Part shown: piece by piece, positions 38,879 to 47,761 of the stretch | Position numbering within the stretch: position 1 is the first letter of the stretch | Layout of the letters: the number at the start of each line of letters is the position of its first letter | Assembly (NCBI RefSeq): GCF_016793485.1 | Contig: NZ_JAEULZ010000006.1 | Coordinates: 62,001-126,000, forward strand | From: Mesorhizobium sp. | Lineage (GTDB): Bacteria > Pseudomonadota > Alphaproteobacteria > Rhizobiales > Rhizobiaceae | Reading direction: 5' to 3' | DNA: 64,000 nucleotides | Notes under the pieces: model-generated | Databases searched by the model: none | What the model saw: the letters and a program-made list of their open reading frames with translations, nothing else | What the model was told of the DNA's origin: nothing | Translations under genes and position numbers: made by a program

Positions 38879-39505
38879 TCAAGGCAAACGAAACAGAATC
38901 GGCAGCAGACCAGCCTGCTGGGCGATTTCGATCGTTTTGAATGCCGGAACGGCGGCGAGAAATGCCAGGCTGTCGAACAGCGCCTTTGTCAAGATGTTTG
39001 GTTCGAAAGTCGGGTTCTTTTCCTCCTGGTAGAGCGACAGGGCAGGAATGAAGCGGGGAACGCTGACTTTGTAGCGGTCATAAGCCCCGCCGAGATTGGC
39101 CGACAGATATTTTTCTTCCCTGAGGATAACGACATGAAAGGCGCCTGCGCAGACAAGGCCGAACAACAGCATCGCGACAACCGATCCCGTCAAGGCCCCT
39201 ATGCCAGCCGCTGCAATTGTCGAAAACAGATACAGAGGATTGCGTGATACGGAATACGGCCCTGTCGTCGCGAGGCCGGATCGCTTGCGCCCACCTATAT
39301 AGAGCGTTGACCAAAGGCGGCCGATGACGCCCACCACGATCAAGGTCTGTCCGAACATCACGAAAAAATCGTGGGAAGCCGAGCCGGGCGGCATCAACGA
39401 CTGCCCGAAGAGGCACCCGGCAAGCAGGAGAACTATGACCGGCATGAGGAAAAAGCGGCGCAGACGCTGATATCGGGCCAACGCTCGCCACGACCCATCC
39501 CGCAT
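38879..39505 (-). CDS. Isoprenylcysteine carboxyl methyltransferase-like membrane protein, copy 1
   Basis: A 208-residue polytopic protein with the same layout as its downstream neighbour. The shared motifs are LWSTLYIGGRKRSGLATTGP, YSVSRNPLYLFSTIAAAGIG and LREEKYLSANLGGAYDRYKV, and both end in a segment with LLPILFRL or IPVLFRL. Conservation of these motifs in both copies points to a functional pair that arose by tandem duplication. They lie between infC and rpmI-rplT on the same strand. Substrates are unknown. Confidence 0.78.
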   Translation of the reverse strand: MRDGSWRALARYQRLRRFFLMPVIVLLLAGCLFGQSLMPPGSASHDFFVMFGQTLIVVGVIGRLWSTLYIGGRKRSGLATTGPYSVSRNPLYLFSTIAAAGIGALTGSVVAMLLFGLVCAGAFHVVILREEKYLSANLGGAYDRYKVSVPRFIPALSLYQEEKNPTFEPNILTKALFDSLAFLAAVPAFKTIEIAQQAGLLPILFRLP

Positions 39506-39610
39506 GCCTGCAAACGCCCCCTATGGCTGCCCGCCACGTCGAAACGGCGGACGAAACGCCGTTTCGCAGATTCTTGCCGGATCGCTCAGCGGATCGGCAA
39601 GGACACAGAA

Positions 39611-40147
39611 TTACTTTGGGGCCAACACCATCATCATCTGGCGGCCTTCGAGCTTCGGCTCGGCCTCGACTTTGGCGATCGTGGCGGTTTCCTCCCGGAC
39701 CTTGTTCAGGAGTTCCATGCCGAGTTCCATATGCGCCATCTCGCGGCCGCGGAAGCGCAGCGTGAGCTTGACCTTGTCGCCCTCGTCGAAGAACCGGCGC
39801 ACGGCCTTCATCTTGGTTTCGTAGTCATGCGTGTCGATGTTGGGGCGCATCTTGATCTCTTTGATCTCGATGACCTTCTGGTGCTTGCGCGCCTCGGCTG
39901 CCTTCTTCTGGTTGGCGTATTTCAGCTTGCCGAGATCGAGAATCTTGGTGACCGGCGGGTTGGCGTTGGGGGAAATCTCGACAAGATCGAGCCCCGCTTC
40001 CTCGGCGGCGAGCAGTGCGTCGTTGATGGAGACTTCGCCGCGGTTGGTGCCGTCGGCATCTATGAGCTGGACCCGGGGAACCCGGATGTCGCGGTTCGAG
40101 CGCGGGCCGTCCTTGGTCGGGGCCGCTGCCTTGAAAGGTCTGCGAAT
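39611..40147 (-). CDS. infC: Translation initiation factor IF-3 with AUU start codon
   Basis: A 178-residue IF-3 that proofreads initiator tRNA and keeps ribosomal subunits apart. Family sequence is continuous from [20 protein letters not shown] through [20 protein letters not shown] and [20 protein letters not shown] to the C-terminal domain ([20 protein letters not shown] ... LMAPK-type end). The only start in frame with the complete N-terminal domain is ATT at 40145-40147, preceded by GAGGAG at about nine bases. Rare AUU starts on infC underlie IF-3 autoregulation in E. coli. Starting at the first ATG would lose the whole N-terminal domain. Confidence 0.95.
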   Translation of the reverse strand: MRRPFKAAAPTKDGPRSNRDIRVPRVQLIDADGTNRGEVSINDALLAAEEAGLDLVEISPNANPPVTKILDLGKLKYANQKKAAEARKHQKVIEIKEIKMRPNIDTHDYETKMKAVRRFFDEGDKVKLTLRFRGREMAHMELGMELLNKVREETATIAKVEAEPKLEGRQMMMVLAPK

Positions 40148-40196
40148 GGTAGTCTTCTCCTCGAATAGTTGACGTGTCAGTCCGTGCGGGCCACGC

Positions 40197-40225
40197 CTAT
40201 GTCGTGCCCCCGCTGTTCAAGTCAA
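40197..40225 (-). promoter_or_regulatory. Possible housekeeping promoter of infC
   Basis: On the minus strand TTGACT (40220-40225), 17-bp spacer, ACATAG (40197-40202). The spacing is ideal and the -35 match is good, while the -10 match is moderate. It lies 50 bp upstream of the AUU start of infC, in the gap shared with the divergent hydrolase gene. Confidence 0.45.
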
Positions 40226-40356
40226 TAGCATGTCACGGAGAATAAATCACCTATATCGCCGGGTTTGTCGGCCTTTTCCGGCCCCTTCCAAATGAATCGT
40301 CGCTTTGCGGCGGTCCGCGCCTGTGGCAAGAGCCACGCTCAAAATTGGATGGAAGC

Positions 40357-41154
40357 ATGACAGCCTTGGAACGCACCGGTCCTCCCGGGTTCATGGACGT
40401 ATCGGGAACACCCGTCGCCTTTCGCCGGATTGAGGGCGTCGAGCCCGGCATCGTCTGGCTTGGCGGTTACCGTTCGGACATGCTGGGCACCAAGGCCGAG
40501 ACGCTGTCGGACTGGGCGATAGCCAAGGGTCACGCCTTCCTTCGCTTCGACTACTCGGGCCACGGCGAGTCGGGCGGCGTTTTCGCCGAGGGCACGATCT
40601 CGAAATGGCTGGGCGAGAGCCTGGCAGTCTTCCGGGCCCTGACCAAGGGACCGCAGATCCTTGTGGGATCTTCGATGGGCGGCTGGATCGCCCTGCGCCT
40701 GGTCCAGGAACTGCGCAAGGCGGGGGAGGGCGGACGGGTGTTGGGCCTTGTGCTGCTCGCTCCCGCGCCGGACTTCACCTATGAACTGGTAGAGCCGTCT
40801 CTTAACAAGAGGCAGAAACGTGAACTGGCGGAAAAGGGATACTTTGCGGAAAAATCGGAATATTCGCCCGAGCCCAACATCTATACGCGAGCTCTTATCG
40901 AGGACGGCCGCGCGAACCGCGTCATGACAGGCCCTATCGACACGCATTGCCCGGTCCACGTGCTGCAGGGCATGGCGGATCCCGACGTGCCCCATACCCA
41001 CGCGCTGAAGCTCGTCTCCATGCTGCCTGCCGACGATGTGACCCTGTCGCTCATTCCCGACGGGGACCATCGGCTCTCACGCCCCGAGGATTTGAAGCTT
41101 CTTGTCCGTGCGGTTGAAGGTTTGGTTGCGCAGGCGTGGTTGCCGGCACCCTGA
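40357..41154 (+). CDS. Alpha/beta-hydrolase
   Basis: A 265-residue alpha/beta-hydrolase related to the ABHD10/acyl-thioesterase-like group. The nucleophile elbow is ILVGSSMGGWIALRL (Ser106). The oxyanion region is WLGGYRSDMLGTKAE and the FDYSGHGESGG segment is typical. The acid is probably in ADPDVPHTHALKL and the His in PDGDHRLSRPEDL. Substrate unknown. I chose ATG with GGA upstream; a TTG four codons earlier is also in frame. It is divergent from infC and separated from a small convergent gene by 15 bp. Confidence 0.88.
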   Translation: MTALERTGPPGFMDVSGTPVAFRRIEGVEPGIVWLGGYRSDMLGTKAETLSDWAIAKGHAFLRFDYSGHGESGGVFAEGTISKWLGESLAVFRALTKGPQILVGSSMGGWIALRLVQELRKAGEGGRVLGLVLLAPAPDFTYELVEPSLNKRQKRELAEKGYFAEKSEYSPEPNIYTRALIEDGRANRVMTGPIDTHCPVHVLQGMADPDVPHTHALKLVSMLPADDVTLSLIPDGDHRLSRPEDLKLLVRAVEGLVAQAWLPAP

Positions 41155-41169
41155 TCGGGCATCTGTCGT

Positions 41170-41364
41170 TTAATCGTTGCGGCGCGATGGGCCTGTTTCT
41201 GCGCGGTCCAGTTGCGCGAGGAGATCGGTAAATCGCTCGGGCATCGCATTCTCGACGTGGAAGGCCGGAATGCTCCTGACAAAGCGTGTCGTAGCGGCCG
41301 ATCCGAACTGCTTCCGGATCTCCTGCCGCAGGGAATTTACATCATCGTATTCGTTGCCTGACAT
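41170..41364 (-). CDS. Small conserved-looking protein, unknown function
   Basis: A 64-residue charged protein with no recognised domain. It begins MSGNEYDDVNSLRQEIRKQF and ends with NAMPERFTDLLAQLDRAETG. The ending resembles the C-terminal helix of NepR-type anti-sigma factors (PxRFxxLLxxL), but the N-terminal part lacks the NepR helix motif, so I do not assign it. The frame could extend 29 codons upstream. It is convergent with the hydrolase gene 15 bp away. The helix-rich composition and compact size suggest a real small regulator or scaffold. Confidence 0.5.
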   Translation of the reverse strand: MSGNEYDDVNSLRQEIRKQFGSAATTRFVRSIPAFHVENAMPERFTDLLAQLDRAETGPSRRND

Positions 41365-41525
41365 CGTTCTACTACCTTTCGGCACCCAAACTCCTCCTGC
41401 ATTCGAATGGTTCCCGGCAAATGAAAACGTCGACCCCGGCGGTGCATACAAGGTAAAGTTTGAATTAAAGTTTTATGGCCTTCACGCCCGTCCCCCATGC
41501 GTGCCGGCCGCATTCGTGCTTCGGC

Positions 41526-41557
41526 CTTGATTTTTGCGCTCCGAACATCGATATGCG
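41526..41557 (+). promoter_or_regulatory. Candidate RpoH promoter of grpE
   Basis: CTTG (41526-41529), an 18-bp spacer, and TCGATATGCG (41548-41557), which matches the alphaproteobacterial RpoH -10 form CYTATNTNNG except at two positions. It lies about 30 bp upstream of the grpE start. Position, spacing and gene fit; the -10 match is only moderate. Confidence 0.5.
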
Positions 41558-41587
41558 GCGAAACTTCCGAAATTGATGGATCCCGTT

Positions 41588-42214
41588 ATGAGCGATCACG
41601 CAAAAGACGAACGCGCGCCCGACGAGAACCAGTCCGAGGCGACTGAGCGAGCCGAGGGCTCGGTCGATGGCGATTACGAGGCTGTCGTCCGCCTGCTCAA
41701 GGAAAACGAGGACTTGAAGGACCGAGCTCTCCGGGCCGCGGCCGAGATGGAGAACCTGCGCCGTCGCACCGCTCGCGACGTGCACGACGCCCGTTCCTAC
41801 GCCATTGCCAACTTTGCTCGCGACATGCTGTCGGTCTCCGATAATCTTCGTCGTGCGCTTGACGCCATTCCGGCCGATGTGGCGGCGGGCGGCGATGCCG
41901 GTTTCAAGGCGCTGATCGAAGGCGTCGAGATCACCGAGCGGGCAATGCTGGCCGCGCTGGAACGCCATGGCGTCAAGAAGCTGCAGCCCGAAGGCGAGAA
42001 ATTCGACCCGAATTTCCATCAGGCGATGTTCGAGGTTCCCAACCCCGATATCCCTGCCAACACGGTCGTGCAGGTGGTGCAGCCCGGCTACTCGATCGGC
42101 GATCGCGTCCTGCGCCCGGCCATGGTAGGCGTCGCCAAGGGCGGCCCGAAGCAGGCGAGCGAAGCGCCCGCCGAACCGGGACCGGTCGACGGCCAGGCCG
42201 AAACCGACGCCTGA
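41588..42214 (+). CDS. grpE: Nucleotide exchange factor GrpE
   Basis: A 208-residue GrpE that releases ADP from DnaK. The N-terminus is acidic and disordered, the long helix follows ([40 protein letters not shown]), and the C-terminal beta domain holds [20 protein letters not shown] and [20 protein letters not shown], the family signature. The family start is most likely this MSDHAKDE; an ATG four codons earlier is also possible. It sits away from dnaK-dnaJ, with its own RpoH-like promoter. Confidence 0.96.
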   Translation: MSDHAKDERAPDENQSEATERAEGSVDGDYEAVVRLLKENEDLKDRALRAAAEMENLRRRTARDVHDARSYAIANFARDMLSVSDNLRRALDAIPADVAAGGDAGFKALIEGVEITERAMLAALERHGVKKLQPEGEKFDPNFHQAMFEVPNPDIPANTVVQVVQPGYSIGDRVLRPAMVGVAKGGPKQASEAPAEPGPVDGQAETDA

Positions 42215-42315
42215 TTGCCGGCACCGGCTGGCGAAATCACGAATCGTCGTTAAGCTGACGGCCGGGAGGCCGTCATGACCGAAAAAGCGAAATCGAACCG
42301 CCGGCAATCCGTCGG

Positions 42316-42948
42316 ATGAACGCCATCGCGTTGCTGGACTATGCCGGCGTGGCCGTGTTCGCGGCCACCGGCGCGCTGGCCGCCTCGCGCAAGCAACTCG
42401 ATATCATCGGGTTCCTGTTTCTCGCTGGCGTCACCGGCGTCGGCGGCGGTACGGTCCGCGATGTAATCCTCAATGTTCCCGTCTTCTGGGTCTTGGACCA
42501 TACTTATGTATTGGTTTGCGCGGCGGTTGGCGTCCTCGTCTTCTTCACGGCGCACAGGCTGGAGTCGCGCTACCGGGTACTCCTTTGGCTCGATGCAATC
42601 GGCATGTCCGCCTACGCTGCGCTGGGCGCCTACAAAGGCCTTGCCGCCACCGGCTCGCCCGTCGCCGCCATCGTCATGGGTATGCTGACGGCGACATTCG
42701 GCGGCATCCTGCGCGACCTGCTGGCCGGCGAACCGTCGGTGCTGCTGCGACCGGAGATCTATGTAACGGCAGCGCTGGCGGGAGCCGCGGTCTTTACGGC
42801 AGCCGACCTCGCCGGCATGCATGAGGCGGTGTCCTCGGTCCTGGCGTTTTCGATCGCCTTTGCCGTTCGCGGCGGGGCGCTGCGATTCGGCTGGTCGTTC
42901 CCAACCTACAAGGGGCGTCCGGGCCGCCGCCCGGAAGACATCCCGTGA
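42316..42948 (+). CDS. Bacterial TRIC-type cation channel (UPF0126/YicG)
   Basis: A 210-residue membrane protein of the UPF0126 family, now known as prokaryotic TRIC-like channels. It has two related three-helix repeats, each with the diagnostic glycine-rich end: VTGVGGGTVRDVIL in the first and ATFGGILRDLL in the second, and about seven helices in all. Homotrimers conduct monovalent cations in studied members. The gene is 101 bp downstream of grpE in the same direction, with no evident functional link. Confidence 0.88.
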   Translation: MNAIALLDYAGVAVFAATGALAASRKQLDIIGFLFLAGVTGVGGGTVRDVILNVPVFWVLDHTYVLVCAAVGVLVFFTAHRLESRYRVLLWLDAIGMSAYAALGAYKGLAATGSPVAAIVMGMLTATFGGILRDLLAGEPSVLLRPEIYVTAALAGAAVFTAADLAGMHEAVSSVLAFSIAFAVRGGALRFGWSFPTYKGRPGRRPEDIP

Positions 42949-42969
42949 CTGGCCCAGGCGGTTTCCGGA

Positions 42970-43854
42970 TCAGGCCGCGGCCCGTTCCACATCACCGGAA
43001 TAATAGTTGATGTAGCGCGCATCGATCGCCCGGACAGGCAAGACGATCAGCACATCGACCGTGTCGAACTGATAGTCGACCACACAGCCATCGCCGACCC
43101 TTGCGCCGACCCGCATATAACCTTTGATCAGAGGCGGCACCGAATGGAGCGCCGATCGCAAGTCGAGCTGGTCCCGTGCGACCAGGTCCATGCGGTGATA
43201 GCGCTCCGGCACTGCACGCGCGTCCCATTCCGAGTCCGCGCGGCAATTGTAGGCAAGGAAGGACAACGACTGGGCATGAAGGGCCGGATCGGCGCCCTGG
43301 AAGGATGCGCATCCCGTCATCACGTCGATGCGATGATGGCTGACATAGGACCAGATGCCCTGCCAGAGCACCTCGATCGTCCTCTTGGCGCGATATTCGG
43401 GAAGGACGCAGGACCGGCCGAGCTCGACAAAGCGCAGGTCGGGGTGACGTGCGATAAGCTTCGTCAGGTCAAACTCGTCCTGTGAGTAGAAGCCGCCTGT
43501 GTCGGCGGCGACTTCCTGCCTCAGGATGCGGTACGTCCCGACGATACGTCGATGCTCGGGGCCGGGCAACGCGCTGTCGAAGACGAGCAGATGGTCGCAG
43601 ACCTCGTCGAAGCGATCGGCATCGCGGCCCTTTATGCCGTCGAACCCTTCATGCCGGGCTCCGAGTTCATCGTAGAACACCCGGTACCGGACTTCCTGGG
43701 CGGCGGCGATCTCGGCGGTATTGCGGGCCAGGCGGACCTCGAGCGACCCGATGCGGCCGAGCGTGGCACTCAGTCTGGATTTACTCGCTAAGCCCAGATT
43801 GGGCATGGGCAGCGTGGCGGGATGAGCGGCAGGATCCGGCAAAGTTGCCTGCAC
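42970..43854 (-). CDS. olsB: L-ornithine N-alpha-acyltransferase (lyso-ornithine lipid synthase)
   Basis: A 294-residue GNAT-fold acyl-ACP:ornithine acyltransferase, the first enzyme for ornithine lipids, which replace phospholipids in phosphate-starved rhizobia. Family segments are EIAAAQEVRYRVFYDELGAR, KGRDADRFDEVCDHLLVFD, RFVELGRSCVLPEYR and GCASFQGADPALHAQSL. I chose the GTG start with AAGGAG at seven bases, which gives a length very close to known OlsB proteins; upstream ATGs have no ribosome-binding site. No olsA is adjacent, so the second acylation gene lies elsewhere. Confidence 0.9.
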   Translation of the reverse strand: MQATLPDPAAHPATLPMPNLGLASKSRLSATLGRIGSLEVRLARNTAEIAAAQEVRYRVFYDELGARHEGFDGIKGRDADRFDEVCDHLLVFDSALPGPEHRRIVGTYRILRQEVAADTGGFYSQDEFDLTKLIARHPDLRFVELGRSCVLPEYRAKRTIEVLWQGIWSYVSHHRIDVMTGCASFQGADPALHAQSLSFLAYNCRADSEWDARAVPERYHRMDLVARDQLDLRSALHSVPPLIKGYMRVGARVGDGCVVDYQFDTVDVLIVLPVRAIDARYINYYSGDVERAAA

Positions 43855-44007
43855 GGTGATTCTCCTTCGAGCCATTCCTCTCGGCGGGATACGCACGAAC
43901 TGCAACAGGCTTGTGACAGTAGCGTGATCTCCCGAACCGGGCAATGCTTCGCCGGTTCCAAAGATGCTGAGCCGGCTGAGAATGGACAGAACTTTGCGTG
44001 GGATTGC

Positions 44008-46293
44008 TTACGCCGCCGCGCGCTCTTCCACGGTGCGCACCAGCGTCTCGGGGTCGAGCGGCTTGGTGACAAAACCGCTTGCGCCATGGGCCAGCACCGC
44101 GTGACGCGTCTTCTCCTGGCTGTCTGCCGACAGCACCATGATCGGCACCGGCGGCAGCCCGACCTCCTCCTCGTAGCGGCGGATAGCGGCGATGGCGTCG
44201 AGCCCGTCCATGACAGGCATATGGAGGTCCATGAGCACGACGTCGTAGCGCCGCTTGCGCCCGCTGCCCGTCACTGCTTCGACCGCCGCCTTGCCGTTGC
44301 CCACGATATCGACCCGGTGGCCCGCCTTGAGAAGCGTTGCCCGCGCCAGCATCGCGTTGATGTCGTTGTCCTCCGCCACCAGGATGGCGAGCCCCGGCAA
44401 CCGGTTGTTGGCGCGCGGCACACCGACGACCAGGGGCTGCCCGGCGACTGGCCGGATCACGGGTTGTGGTGAGTTCAGCGCGGCCAGGAGAACCTTGAGC
44501 AGCGTTTCGCCGCGAACCGGGCGCGCCAGGAAAGTCGAGTACCCGTTGGCGCGGAATTCTCCCAGCAGGCCGCGGTCGGTCGGGGCGATCATCGTGACCG
44601 CATCGGCGTTCGAGAAGCCGGCCTGCCGCAACCGGCCAAGCACGCGACCGTCACTCTTTTCGACGGCCGCGTCGACCAGAAGCGACGTGCAACCATCGGC
44701 GTGCGCCGCCGCCTGAGCGACGGTCGAGGCGATCTCCACGGTGCCGCCATGGGCGCGCACAGTCATCGCTATGGCCTCGGCCTCGACTGCATTCATGGAA
44801 AGGATGACCACCTTTCGCCCGGCAAGGACAGGGCCGTGCATCTGCGGGCCATCCGTCGCTTCCGCGGCCGGGATTTCGAAGAAGAAATCCGATCCTTTTC
44901 CGGGCTGGCTGGTCAGCGAGATCGTGCCCCCCATCGAGCCGACGAGGCGTTTCGATATCGCCAGCCCGAGGCCAGCGCCACTGTGCGTCCTGGTAGAAGA
45001 ACCGTCGCCCTGCTCGAACTCTTCGAAGATGCGTTCGGTATCTTCTGGCCGCAGACCCGGCCCGGTATCCGCGACGGAGAAGCGGATCTTGGCCGCACCC
45101 TGGTCGCCGGTCATCGTTATCGTCAGAAGAACGCCGCCGGCATCGGTGAACTTGATCGCGTTGCCGAGCAGGTTGAGCAGCACCTGGCGGATGCGTCCGG
45201 GATCGGACGTGATCATCTGCGGCACGTTGGGCGCCACGTGGCATCCAAGCCCGATGTCCTTGGCGAAGGCCTTCGCGGCGAGCAGTTCGATCACGTTGTC
45301 GGCGATCTCGCGCGGAGACATCGGCTGCGGCTCGGCGTCGAACCGGCCTGCCTCGATCTTGGTGAAGTCGAGCAGATCCTCGATCAGCGCCAGCAGGGCG
45401 GAGGCCGAGGTCGAAACGGCTCCGACATATGTCCGCTGCTCCGGCGACAGTTCCGTATCGGCCAGCAGCTTCGCCATGCCCATGATGCCGTTCATCGGCG
45501 TGCGAATCTCATGGCTGACGGTGGCAAGGAAGCGCGACTTTGCCTGGCTCGCATATTCGGCGCGCTCGCGTGCATTGATCAGCGCCGTCTCGGCGCGCTT
45601 GCGCGAGGTGATGTCGCGCGCGATCGCGCGGTGCGAGACGTGGTCGATGGTTTCGTCGCGCACCGAAAGCTCGATCCAGGAGAACCAGCGTGTACCGTTG
45701 GACGAGCGGACGGCGACGTCGGTCGAGCTAAGGCATTCGCCATTGGCGAAGGCGGCGTCGGGCACGATGCCGACATCGACGCCGAGTTGGGCGAGCGTCT
45801 GTCCGACAAGGTCCCTCTGGTCGATCCCGACGAGTTCGGCGAAGACCTTGTTGGCGTAGACGATGCCGCCTTCGCGGTCGCGATGCACGACAAGGTCGCC
45901 CAGCGCGTCGATCAGGCCGCGGAAGCGTTCCTCGCTTTCCTGCAGCTCCCACATGCGGTCGGCAAGCGTTTCGACCTCGGCACGGCTGCGGGCGGCGTTT
46001 TCGGCAAGGACGGCCCTTGCCCTGCGTTCCATCCTGATAGCGCGGGCCACGACGAACAGACAGGCGAGCCCGATGACGGCGAGCGAGACGACAAGAAAAT
46101 CCGGAGCGCCGGTCAGCCGCGCGACCCCCGCCATCAGGATGATGGCGACAACGGTGGCGAAGGACAGCGGCCGCGGCGTCCGTTCGGGCAGGTCGGGCGC
46201 CAGCGGCGGAGCGCTGACATGCATGCGTCCCGGCGCGGTCGCTGATACGCCCTTCACGGCTGTCTTCTCAACCTGTCCTGCACCTGCGATCAT
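44008..46293 (-). CDS. Hybrid sensor histidine kinase with PAS and two receiver-like domains
   Basis: A 761-residue membrane-anchored hybrid kinase. Two helices (about 43-85) are followed by a coiled linker, a PAS domain (about 120-235), HisKA with FLATVSHEIRTPMNGIMGMA, and a HATPase with NLLGNAIKFTDAGG, DTGPGL and SGAGLGLAISKRLV. Next is a degenerate receiver domain (VVILSMNAVEAEAIAM ... LLVDAAVEK) without a phosphoacceptor, then a complete one (ILVAEDNDINAMLAR, VVLMDLHMPVMDGLD, VLSAD, VTKPL). The first ATG and the ATG at codon 24 are both possible. No partner regulator is next to it. PAS suggests an internal or membrane signal. Confidence 0.92.
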   Translation of the reverse strand: MIAGAGQVEKTAVKGVSATAPGRMHVSAPPLAPDLPERTPRPLSFATVVAIILMAGVARLTGAPDFLVVSLAVIGLACLFVVARAIRMERRARAVLAENAARSRAEVETLADRMWELQESEERFRGLIDALGDLVVHRDREGGIVYANKVFAELVGIDQRDLVGQTLAQLGVDVGIVPDAAFANGECLSSTDVAVRSSNGTRWFSWIELSVRDETIDHVSHRAIARDITSRKRAETALINARERAEYASQAKSRFLATVSHEIRTPMNGIMGMAKLLADTELSPEQRTYVGAVSTSASALLALIEDLLDFTKIEAGRFDAEPQPMSPREIADNVIELLAAKAFAKDIGLGCHVAPNVPQMITSDPGRIRQVLLNLLGNAIKFTDAGGVLLTITMTGDQGAAKIRFSVADTGPGLRPEDTERIFEEFEQGDGSSTRTHSGAGLGLAISKRLVGSMGGTISLTSQPGKGSDFFFEIPAAEATDGPQMHGPVLAGRKVVILSMNAVEAEAIAMTVRAHGGTVEIASTVAQAAAHADGCTSLLVDAAVEKSDGRVLGRLRQAGFSNADAVTMIAPTDRGLLGEFRANGYSTFLARPVRGETLLKVLLAALNSPQPVIRPVAGQPLVVGVPRANNRLPGLAILVAEDNDINAMLARATLLKAGHRVDIVGNGKAAVEAVTGSGRKRRYDVVLMDLHMPVMDGLDAIAAIRRYEEEVGLPPVPIMVLSADSQEKTRHAVLAHGASGFVTKPLDPETLVRTVEERAAA

Positions 46294-46348
46294 GCCGCAG
46301 TCTATGGCAGATACAGATTAGGGAAGCTTTGGACCGATTGTTTGCATT

Positions 46349-46843
46349 TTAGTGATCTGCGCCGGGTTCACTGCTGGCCCGCTGTCGCCGCCAACCGAAG
46401 AACTCCTCCAGGAGGATAGTGATCGCGCCGATCGTGATGAAGACGTCGGCGATATTGAAGACCGCGAACGACCAGACCGGCGTGTGGAAGTAGATGTAGT
46501 CGATGACGTAACCGTTGACGACCCGGTCGATCAGGTTGCCGATCGCCCCGCCTATGATCAGCGCGAAGCCAAGCCTCGCGAGCCATTGTTCCGGCGTCGA
46601 CCGGCTGGCCAGGTAGAGGATGAAGGCGATGACGGCGAGCGAGACGACGATGAGGATCGTGTCGCTGAACGAAGAAAACATCGAGAAGGCGACGCCGGTG
46701 TTGTAGGTGCGATAGAGCGCCAGGAAGGGCAGGATGTCCACCATCTCCTGCAAGATGAGACGGGTCTCGACGAGATACTTGATCCACTGGTCGAGCGCGA
46801 CGAGCCCGACAACAATCGCGATGTAGAAGGGGAGTTTTTTCAA
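46349..46843 (-). CDS. lspA: Lipoprotein signal peptidase (signal peptidase II)
   Basis: A 164-residue inner-membrane aspartyl protease that removes signal peptides from prolipoproteins after lipidation. Four helices are visible. The two catalytic Asp residues lie in [20 protein letters not shown] and in [15 protein letters not shown], and the N-terminal [15 protein letters not shown] is conserved. The start overlaps the end of the TrmH-like gene by 4 bp, so both are co-translated. Confidence 0.96.
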   Translation of the reverse strand: MKKLPFYIAIVVGLVALDQWIKYLVETRLILQEMVDILPFLALYRTYNTGVAFSMFSSFSDTILIVVSLAVIAFILYLASRSTPEQWLARLGFALIIGGAIGNLIDRVVNGYVIDYIYFHTPVWSFAVFNIADVFITIGAITILLEEFFGWRRQRASSEPGADH

Positions 46844-47697
46844 GAATGCGCCTCGTCGTCGAGTGTCAGGGCATGGCGGCGCACCTCGAAGAGCATGACG
46901 CCGGTCGCAACCGCAAGGTTGAGCGAATCCGCGCGTCCCGCCTGCGGGATGCGCAGCAGCCTGTCGCAGGCCGTCGCGAGTTCGTCGGTGAGACCCTGCT
47001 GTTCATTTCCCATCAGGAGAACGACCGGCTTGCCGCGAAAATCGACCGAACGATAATCGACCGCGCCCTTGAGATGCGTGCCGGCAACGATCCCCTGAAA
47101 GCTCTTCCGCCAGGCGAGGAACGCATCCTGCGAAGCTTTCGCGACGGGCACGGCGAAGATGGAGCCCATGGTCGCGCGCACGGTTTCGAGCGAAAACGGA
47201 TCGGTCGTGTCGCCGATCAGGATGACGCCTTTCGCACCAACGGCGTCGGCCGTGCGGATGACCGTGCCGAGATTGCCGGGGTCGCGTACGCGGTCGAGCG
47301 CCACCCAGACGTCGCCGGCTGCGGGGCGGATGTCTTTCAGCTGCGCAAGACGTTGCACAAAGATGCCGACGACCGCCTGAGGATTATCACGGCGGGTGAT
47401 GGCGGTGAGGACCTTATCCGTAACTTCGAGGACGGTGCCGCCCGCTGCGACGGTGCGGGCCGCGACCCTCTCGACGGCCGCATTGCCACGCGCGTTCTTG
47501 GCGAAGACCAGCGTCTTGATCGACCAGCCGAGATCGAGCGCGTCGATGACGAGCTTCAGGCCCTCGGCCATGAAGGCATGCTGTTCGTCACGGAACTTCT
47601 TCAGCGACAGCGCCTTGATGTCCTTGACGATCGGGTTGGCGAGGCTGGTGACTTCCTTGACCTGTCCCGGCGCGCCCCCTGCGCGTTGCCCGGTCAT
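46840..47697 (-). CDS. SpoU/TrmH-family RNA 2'-O-methyltransferase
   Basis: A 285-residue SPOUT-class methyltransferase. The N-terminal substrate domain ([20 protein letters not shown]) is of the RlmB/TrmH type, and the knot domain shows the three motifs [32 protein letters not shown] and [20 protein letters not shown], which bind SAM and the ribose. The target RNA (rRNA or tRNA) cannot be decided. I chose the ATG with AAGGA and dropped 55 upstream codons that lie partly inside a repeat. It overlaps lspA by 4 bp. Confidence 0.92.
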   Translation of the reverse strand: MTGQRAGGAPGQVKEVTSLANPIVKDIKALSLKKFRDEQHAFMAEGLKLVIDALDLGWSIKTLVFAKNARGNAAVERVAARTVAAGGTVLEVTDKVLTAITRRDNPQAVVGIFVQRLAQLKDIRPAAGDVWVALDRVRDPGNLGTVIRTADAVGAKGVILIGDTTDPFSLETVRATMGSIFAVPVAKASQDAFLAWRKSFQGIVAGTHLKGAVDYRSVDFRGKPVVLLMGNEQQGLTDELATACDRLLRIPQAGRADSLNLAVATGVMLFEVRRHALTLDDEAHS

Positions 47698-47716
47698 GGG
47701 ACTTCCTTTTTGGCCT

Positions 47717-47761
47717 GCATGATCTTGGCCGAAAACCGGTTTCCACTTTTCGGGATCATGC
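47717..47761. repeat. Rhizobial palindromic intergenic repeat, copy 2
   Basis: GCATGATC (47717-47724) and GATCATGC (47754-47761) enclose a GAAAACCGG...CTTTTCGG core, 45 bp in all, the same family as 37272-37318. Its right end supplies the stop codon of the neighbouring methyltransferase gene (minus strand GCA-TGA, stop 47756-47758). Confidence 0.75.

Noticed and set aside
41170-41364. Assigning the small protein as NepR
   Set aside because: Only the C-terminal helix is similar; the conserved NepR front helix and the phyR-ecfG context are missing.
44701-46245. Long plus-strand frame opposite the hybrid histidine kinase
   Set aside because: Mirror of the kinase codons; low-complexity Arg/Asp/His protein with no ribosome-binding site or family features.
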